Positions 59,461 to 64,000 of a stretch of DNA of 64,000 nucleotides are shown one piece after another; position 1 is the stretch's first letter, and each line of letters opens with the position of its first letter. The stretch covers positions 8,350-72,349 of the forward strand of contig DATAUK010000036.1 of NCBI GenBank assembly GCA_036268295.1, written 5' to 3'. Position numbers and translations under genes: made by a program. The stretch comes from DATAUK01 sp036268295. GTDB taxonomy: Bacteria; Actinomycetota; Actinomycetes; JAFAQI01. The notes beneath the pieces were generated by a model, which saw only the letters and a list, made by a program, of their open reading frames with translations, was not told the DNA's origin and ran no database searches.

Positions 59461-60429
59461 ATGCTTGCTGCATACGCCGCTCGACTGGCCATGGATGACC
59501 CGCTCTCGGCGCTCGAGGTCGGCGAGGTCGCCGACGCTGAGCAGCGAGACGGCTGGCTCACCGTTGACGTCAAGGCGGCGGCGCTGAACCACCACGACCT
59601 GTGGTCGCTGCGCGGCGTCGGACTCGGTGAGGACAAGCTCCCGATGGTTCTCGGCTGCGACGCGGCGGGCGTGACCGCGGACGGCACCGAGGTAGTGGTG
59701 CATGCGGTCATCGCCGATCCCGATCAGGGGCGCGGCGATGAGACGCTCGACCCGAAGCGGTCGCTGCTCTCCGAGCGCTATCCCGGGACGCTGGCCGAGA
59801 GGGTCGCCGTCCCCGCACGAAACCTGGTCGCGAAGCCGGCCGAGCTCTCCTGGGCCGAGGCCGGATCAGTATCGACGGCGTGGCTGACGGCGTACCGGAT
59901 GCTGTTCACCAAGGCCGCTGCTCAGCCCGGCCAGACCGTGCTGGTGCAAGGCGCCGGCGGCGGGGTCGCCACCGCGGCAATCGCGCTGGGCAGCGCCGCC
60001 GGCCTGCGGGTCTGGGCGACGTCACGCTCGGAGGCCAAGCGCGCGAAAGCGGTCGAGCTCGGCGCTGATCAGGCCTTCGAGACCGGCGCCCGGCTGCCCG
60101 ACCGGGTCGATGCCGTCATCGAGACGGTGGGCGAGGCGACGTTCGGGCACTCGCTCAAGGCGGTCCGGCCAGGCGGCCGGGTGGTCGTGTGCGGCTCGAC
60201 GAGCGGCCCGGTCGCGCCGCTGGAGCTGCGGCGGTTGTTCTTCCTGCAGATCGAGGTCCTCGGATCGACGATGGGCACCAAGACCGAGCTGGCTCAGCTC
60301 CTGGCGTTCCTGGTGACGACCGGCGTCCGGCCGGTCATCGACTCGACCGTCCCGCTGGCGGATGCCCGCACCGGCTTCGAACGGCTGCTCGCCGGCGACG
60401 TGTTCGGCAAGGTCGTCCTGACGCTCTGA
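59461..60429 (+). CDS. Zinc-less MDR-family oxidoreductase (quinone reductase-like)
   Basis: 322 residues. GroES-like N-terminal domain (VKAAALNHHDLWSLRGVG, MVLGCDAAG) and a Rossmann domain with VQGAGGGVATAAIALGSAAG. The catalytic-zinc ligands of alcohol dehydrogenases are not all present, pointing to NADPH:quinone/enoyl reductase activity. ATG 59461, probably leaderless. Convergent with the DUF6104-like gene (stops abut). Confidence 0.85.
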   Translation: MLAAYAARLAMDDPLSALEVGEVADAEQRDGWLTVDVKAAALNHHDLWSLRGVGLGEDKLPMVLGCDAAGVTADGTEVVVHAVIADPDQGRGDETLDPKRSLLSERYPGTLAERVAVPARNLVAKPAELSWAEAGSVSTAWLTAYRMLFTKAAAQPGQTVLVQGAGGGVATAAIALGSAAGLRVWATSRSEAKRAKAVELGADQAFETGARLPDRVDAVIETVGEATFGHSLKAVRPGGRVVVCGSTSGPVAPLELRRLFFLQIEVLGSTMGTKTELAQLLAFLVTTGVRPVIDSTVPLADARTGFERLLAGDVFGKVVLTL

Positions 60430-60606
60430 TCAGTCGTCTTCGTCGTCGTCGCGGGCGAGCCAGGTGGCAAGCCGGTCCGTCGCGGTCTCGAACTCCGGGT
60501 TGAGGTCGACGAAGGTCTGGAGCTTCGCTGCCAACCAGCTCAGCGTGACGTTCTCCTCGCCACGGCGCGACTCGAGCTCCTCGATGCCGCGGTCGGTGAA
60601 ATACAT
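60430..60606 (-). CDS. DUF6104-like small protein
   Basis: 58 residues: MYFTDRGIEELESRRGEEN, then VTLSWLAAKLQTFVDLNPEFETATDRLATWLAR and an acidic DDDEDD tail. This matches the short actinobacterial family (DUF6104) found directly after the 2-oxoglutarate dehydrogenase gene. ATG 60606 lies 8 bp after the kgd stop, so the two are co-transcribed and possibly translationally coupled. Function unknown; acidic and soluble, could be a partner of the complex. Confidence 0.72.
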   Translation of the reverse strand: MYFTDRGIEELESRRGEENVTLSWLAAKLQTFVDLNPEFETATDRLATWLARDDDEDD

Positions 60607-60614
60607 CTGCCGGC

Positions 60615-63600
60615 TCAGATCGGGGTGAACTCGGCGAAGGCGTCGTTGATCAGCGCTTCCTGCTCGATCTCGTGCTTGTTGTGCGATCCGGCTGCCGGTG
60701 AGGCCGAGGCAGACCGCGAGACCCGGCGCAGGTACGTGCCGACTTCCAGGTGCTCCGGCAGGTTGATCGCGACGAATGGCCAGCTGCCCTGGTTGGCCGG
60801 CTCTTCCTGCACCCAGACCAGGTCGGTCCTCGGCGCATACACCGCGACAGCTTCGCGGATCTCGGCGATCGGCAACGGATAGAGCTGCTCGACCCGCAGG
60901 ATCGCGGTGTCGGTTATCCCGGCCTGCGCGCGGTGCTTGATCAAGTCGTAGTAGACCTTGCCGCTGCACAGGATCACCTTGCTGACCGACGCCGGGTCCG
61001 GCGAGGTGGGATCCGCGACCACGGGCTGCCAGCGACCGGTGGTGAAGTCATCCGGCTTCGAGGCCGCCGCGCGCAGCCGCAGCATCGACTTGGGCGTGAA
61101 GACCACCAGCGGCTTCTGCCGGTTGGACAGCGTCTGGTGGCGAAGCAGATGGAAGTAGTTCGCGGGCGTGCTCGGGACCGCGATCGTCCAGTTGTCCTCA
61201 GCCGACATCGCGAGATAGCGCTCGATCCGCGCCGATGAGTGGTCCGGGCCCTGCCCTTCGTAACCGTGTGGCAGGAGCAGCACCAGGCTCGAGCGCTGGC
61301 CCCACTTCGCCTCGCTCGCCGAGATGAACTCGTCGATGACCTCCTGCGCGCCGTTGGCGAAGTCGCCGAACTGCGCCTCCCACGCGACCAGAACCTCAGG
61401 CCTGGCAACCGAATAGCCGTACTCGAAGCCCATCGCGGCGTACTCCGAGAGCAGCGAGTCGTAGACGTAGAACGGCGCCTGATCCTCGGAAAGGTGCGCG
61501 AGCGGGGTGTATTCGTCGGCGGTACGCCGGTCGACGATCACCGAGTGGCGCTGGCCGAACGTGCCACGCCGGGTGTCCTGGCCGGCGAGTCGCACCGGGT
61601 GGCCGTCGAGCAACAACGACCCGAACGCCAGCGTCTCGCCCATCGCCCAGTCGATGCCGCCGTCGCTGACCATCTGGGCACGCTTCTCCAGCTGCGGCAG
61701 CAGTCGCGGATGCACCGTGAACCCGGAGGGAAGCGACACCTGGGCGTCACCGATCGCCTTCAGCACCTCGGCGGTGATCGCGGTGTCGGGGTCGGTCTCG
61801 ACCGGCGGGTCGGCGATCGCCTCGGGCGGCGTGCTGCTGATGTCGCGACTGTCGGCGAAGACCCGCTCGAGCTGGCCCTGGTAGTCGCGAAGCGCCGCCT
61901 CGGCCTCCTCGACGGTGATGTCGCCGCGACCGATCAGCGACTCGGTGTAGAGCTTGCGCACGCTGCGCTTCGCATCGATCAAGTCGTACATCACCGGTTG
62001 GGTGAAGCTCGGCTCGTCGACCTCGCTGTGACCGCGGCGGCGGTAGCAGAGCATGTCGATGACGACGTCCTTCTTGAACGCCTGCCTGAACTCATACGCC
62101 AGCTCGGCGACTCGTACGACGGCCTCGGGGTCGTCGCCGTTCACGTGGAATATCGGCGCCTGAATCATCCGGGCGACGTCGGTGGAATAGACGCTGGAGC
62201 GCGCACTTGCCGGTGACGTCGTGAACCCGACCTGGTTGTTGATGACGACATGCACCGAGCCGCCGGTGCGGTAGCCGCGCAGCTGCGAGAGGTTCAAGGT
62301 CTCGGCGACGACACCCTGGCCGGCGAATGCGGCGTCGCCGTGGATCAGCACCGGAAGCACGGTGAAGCCGCTCTCGCCACGGTTGATGACGTCCTGCTTG
62401 GCGCGCGCGATGCCTTCGACCACCGGGTCTACGGTCTCCAGATGCGACGGATTCGAGGTCAGTGTCACCTTGACGGTCTCGCCGTCGAGCGCGGTGTAGA
62501 CCCCGTCGGCTCCGAGGTGGTATTTCACGTCACCTGAGCCGTGCGCCGTACGCGGGTCGAGGTTGCCTTCGAACTCCGAGAAGATCTGGCCGAAGGACTT
62601 CCCGACGATGTTGGCGAGGATGTTGAGTCGGCCGCGATGCGCCATGCCGACGACGACCTCTTCCATGTCGTCGTGCGCCGCCGCGGACACGACGGCGTCG
62701 AGCAGCGGGATGACCGACTCGCCACCTTCGAGGGAGAACCGCTTCTGGCCGACGAACTTGGTCTGCAGGAAGGTCTCGAACGCCTCAGCCTGATTGAGCT
62801 TGCCGAGAATCCGCAGCTGCTCCGCAGGCTCCGGGCTGGCATGGTGCAGCTCGACCCGGTCCTGGATCCACTTGCGCTGCTCGGGGTCCTGGATGTGCAT
62901 GTACTCAATGCCGACGGTGCGGCAGTAGGAGTCACGCAGCACGCCGAGGATGTCGCGCAGCTTCATCAGCGGCTGGCCGCCAAAGCCGCCGGTCGGGAAC
63001 TCGCGGTCGAGGTCCCACAGCGTCAGGCCGTGGGTCACCACGTCGAGGTCGGGATGGCGGCGCAGCTCGAACTCGAGCGGGTTTGTGTCGGCCATCAGAT
63101 GACCGCGGACCCGGTAGGCATGGATCAGCTCGATGACCCGGGCCGGCTTCCCGACCTCCTCGTCGTGGGTGACCGGGATGTCCTCGGCCCAGCGAATCGG
63201 CTCATAGGGGATTCGCAGCGCCGCGAACACCTCGTCCCAGAAGCCGTCCCCGCCGAGCAGCAGTTGGTGCATCGTGCGCAGGAACTCGCCGGACTCCGCG
63301 CCCTGGATGATCCGGTGGTCATACGTCGAGGTCAGCGTCATGATCTTGCTGACCGCAAGCCGGGCCAGCGTGTCCGAAGCCGCGCCCTGGAACTCCGCCG
63401 GGTATTCCATCGCGCCGACCCCGACGATCGCGCCCTGGCCGCTCATCAACCTCGGCACCGAGTGAACGGTGCCGATCGTGCCCGGGTTGGTCAGGCTGAT
63501 CGTCGTGCCCGCAAAGTCGTCGGCGGTGAGCTTCCCGGTGCGTGCCTTGCGGACGATGTCCTCGTACGACGTCCAGAACCGTGAGAAATCAAGCGACTCG

Positions 63601-64000
63601 GCGTTACGAATGCACGGCACGAGCAGGGTGTGGCTGCCGTCGTCCTTGGCCATGTCGATCGCGAGGCCAAGGTTGATGTGCTCGGGATCGACCAGAGTCG
63701 GCTTGCCGTCGACCTCGGCGAACGAGCGGTTCATCACCGGATGCTTCGCGACCGCCTTCACCAGCGCGTAGCCAATGAGATGGGTGAAGCTCACCTTGCC
63801 GCCGCGACCCCGGCGCAAATGGTTGTTGATGACCACCCGGTTGTCGATCAGCAGCTTCGCGGGCACCGCGCGGACGCTGGTCGCGGTCGGTACGGCGAGG
63901 CTGGACTGCATGTTCACGACCGTGCGTGCGGCCGCGCCCTTCAGGATCCGGCCGGCCGGGGCGGTGCTCTCGGCGGTCGTTGTCGGTTGCGTGGTCGGCG
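60615..64000 (-). CDS. kgd: Multifunctional 2-oxoglutarate decarboxylase/dehydrogenase Kgd (OdhA), 5' end outside window
   Basis: 1128 codons are visible and the frame stays open at the window edge. Order: C-terminal part of an E2-type acyltransferase domain (VPTATSVRAVPAKLLIDNR, SLTNPGTIGTVHSVPRLM, and catalytic TYDHRIIQGAESG), then a full thiamine-dependent E1 (VVVGMAHRGRLNILANIVGK, GSGDVKYHLG, INNQVGFTTSP, FHVNGDDPEAVVRVAE, RRRGHSEVDEP) and the C-terminal FYDLIKHR-like region (VYYDLIKHRAQ). This E2-E1 fusion is characteristic of actinobacteria, where it decarboxylates 2-oxoglutarate in the TCA cycle under control of the FHA protein GarA/OdhI. Internal GTG 63917 is not the start. Confidence 0.95.
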   Translation of the reverse strand, partial: PTTQPTTTAESTAPAGRILKGAAARTVVNMQSSLAVPTATSVRAVPAKLLIDNRVVINNHLRRGRGGKVSFTHLIGYALVKAVAKHPVMNRSFAEVDGKPTLVDPEHINLGLAIDMAKDDGSHTLLVPCIRNAESLDFSRFWTSYEDIVRKARTGKLTADDFAGTTISLTNPGTIGTVHSVPRLMSGQGAIVGVGAMEYPAEFQGAASDTLARLAVSKIMTLTSTYDHRIIQGAESGEFLRTMHQLLLGGDGFWDEVFAALRIPYEPIRWAEDIPVTHDEEVGKPARVIELIHAYRVRGHLMADTNPLEFELRRHPDLDVVTHGLTLWDLDREFPTGGFGGQPLMKLRDILGVLRDSYCRTVGIEYMHIQDPEQRKWIQDRVELHHASPEPAEQLRILGKLNQAEAFETFLQTKFVGQKRFSLEGGESVIPLLDAVVSAAAHDDMEEVVVGMAHRGRLNILANIVGKSFGQIFSEFEGNLDPRTAHGSGDVKYHLGADGVYTALDGETVKVTLTSNPSHLETVDPVVEGIARAKQDVINRGESGFTVLPVLIHGDAAFAGQGVVAETLNLSQLRGYRTGGSVHVVINNQVGFTTSPASARSSVYSTDVARMIQAPIFHVNGDDPEAVVRVAELAYEFRQAFKKDVVIDMLCYRRRGHSEVDEPSFTQPVMYDLIDAKRSVRKLYTESLIGRGDITVEEAEAALRDYQGQLERVFADSRDISSTPPEAIADPPVETDPDTAITAEVLKAIGDAQVSLPSGFTVHPRLLPQLEKRAQMVSDGGIDWAMGETLAFGSLLLDGHPVRLAGQDTRRGTFGQRHSVIVDRRTADEYTPLAHLSEDQAPFYVYDSLLSEYAAMGFEYGYSVARPEVLVAWEAQFGDFANGAQEVIDEFISASEAKWGQRSSLVLLLPHGYEGQGPDHSSARIERYLAMSAEDNWTIAVPSTPANYFHLLRHQTLSNRQKPLVVFTPKSMLRLRAAASKPDDFTTGRWQPVVADPTSPDPASVSKVILCSGKVYYDLIKHRAQAGITDTAILRVEQLYPLPIAEIREAVAVYAPRTDLVWVQEEPANQGSWPFVAINLPEHLEVGTYLRRVSRSASASPAAGSHNKHEIEQEALINDAFAEFTPI

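Noticed and set aside
61239..63584. Long plus-strand frames opposite kgd (325 and 347 codons)
   Set aside because: Antisense of a well-conserved gene with no motifs; typical of high-GC third-position bias.
1..64000. CRISPR arrays, tRNA or rRNA genes, prophage or insertion sequences
   Set aside because: No regularly spaced repeats, no cloverleaf-like T-arm GTTCRANNC sequences in gaps, no transposase or integrase motifs and no terminal repeats were found by reading.

Overview
The window is high-GC (roughly two thirds G+C) actinobacterial chromosome. Lineage markers are the mycothiol-type SigR/RsrA pair, a WhiB1 homologue, SigF/RsbW, a Kgd-type fused 2-oxoglutarate decarboxylase, a 24-residue bL37 ribosomal protein, nickel superoxide dismutase with its SodX protease, MMPL transporters and tuberculostearate-type lipid genes. 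Many genes start with GTG or TTG, and at least nine have a TAnnnT box 6 to 8 nt before the start codon, the layout of leaderless mRNAs common in actinobacteria. Part of the order (DesA3 and its reductase, RsgA, AroA, SigR/H, RsrA, biotinyl protein, PdtaS, WhiB1, diacylglycerol kinase) matches the Rv3218-Rv3230c neighbourhood of Mycobacterium tuberculosis as I remember it. The organism is not Mycobacterium itself (Ni-SOD, rhamnose catabolism, UDP-sulfoquinovose synthase), and I cannot name the genus.

Layout. 1-2163: end of a SNF2 helicase and a DUF2786 protein. 2256-5855: L-rhamnose catabolism, with an aldolase/dehydrogenase fusion followed by a rhamnulokinase gene broken by an exact 303-bp internal inversion. 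5907-16858: a cell-envelope glycan or glycolipid locus with three GT-C-like membrane proteins, a mutase-like flavoprotein, a GT2 glycosyltransferase, a flippase-like protein, a UDP-sulfoquinovose synthase, and a coupled oxygenase-like/ATP-grasp pair. 16925-18671: a membrane protein and a decayed 13E12-type HNH gene. 18672-26360: secreted protein, acyl-CoA synthetase, two MMPL transporters and a response-regulator remnant. 26391-34502: lipid modification, with TmsB/TmsA-type 10-methyl fatty acid synthesis opposite a MarR-MFS operon, and DesA3 with its reductase opposite a TetR regulator.

34510-40526: membrane protein, HisN-like phosphatase, a TetR/di-iron pair, RsgA (apparently initiated at CTG) and AroA. 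40572-51396: the oxidative-stress and signalling block, with a SigR-type promoter, sigR-rsrA, an epimerase, bL37, a biotin carboxylase/enoyl-CoA hydratase/biotinyl carrier group, a PilT-like ATPase, PdtaS, WhiB1 with a CRP-like site, and a lipid kinase. 51449-55115: sigF-rsbW, an acetyltransferase, sodN/sodX and a LysM protein. 55205-57885: polar amino-acid ABC transporter. 58081-64000: malic enzyme, an MDR reductase, a small DUF6104-like protein and the 3' part of kgd.

No tRNA, rRNA, CRISPR array, insertion sequence or prophage was recognised. The most notable items are the in-frame rhaB inversion, the UDP-sulfoquinovose glycan locus and the CTG start of rsgA.
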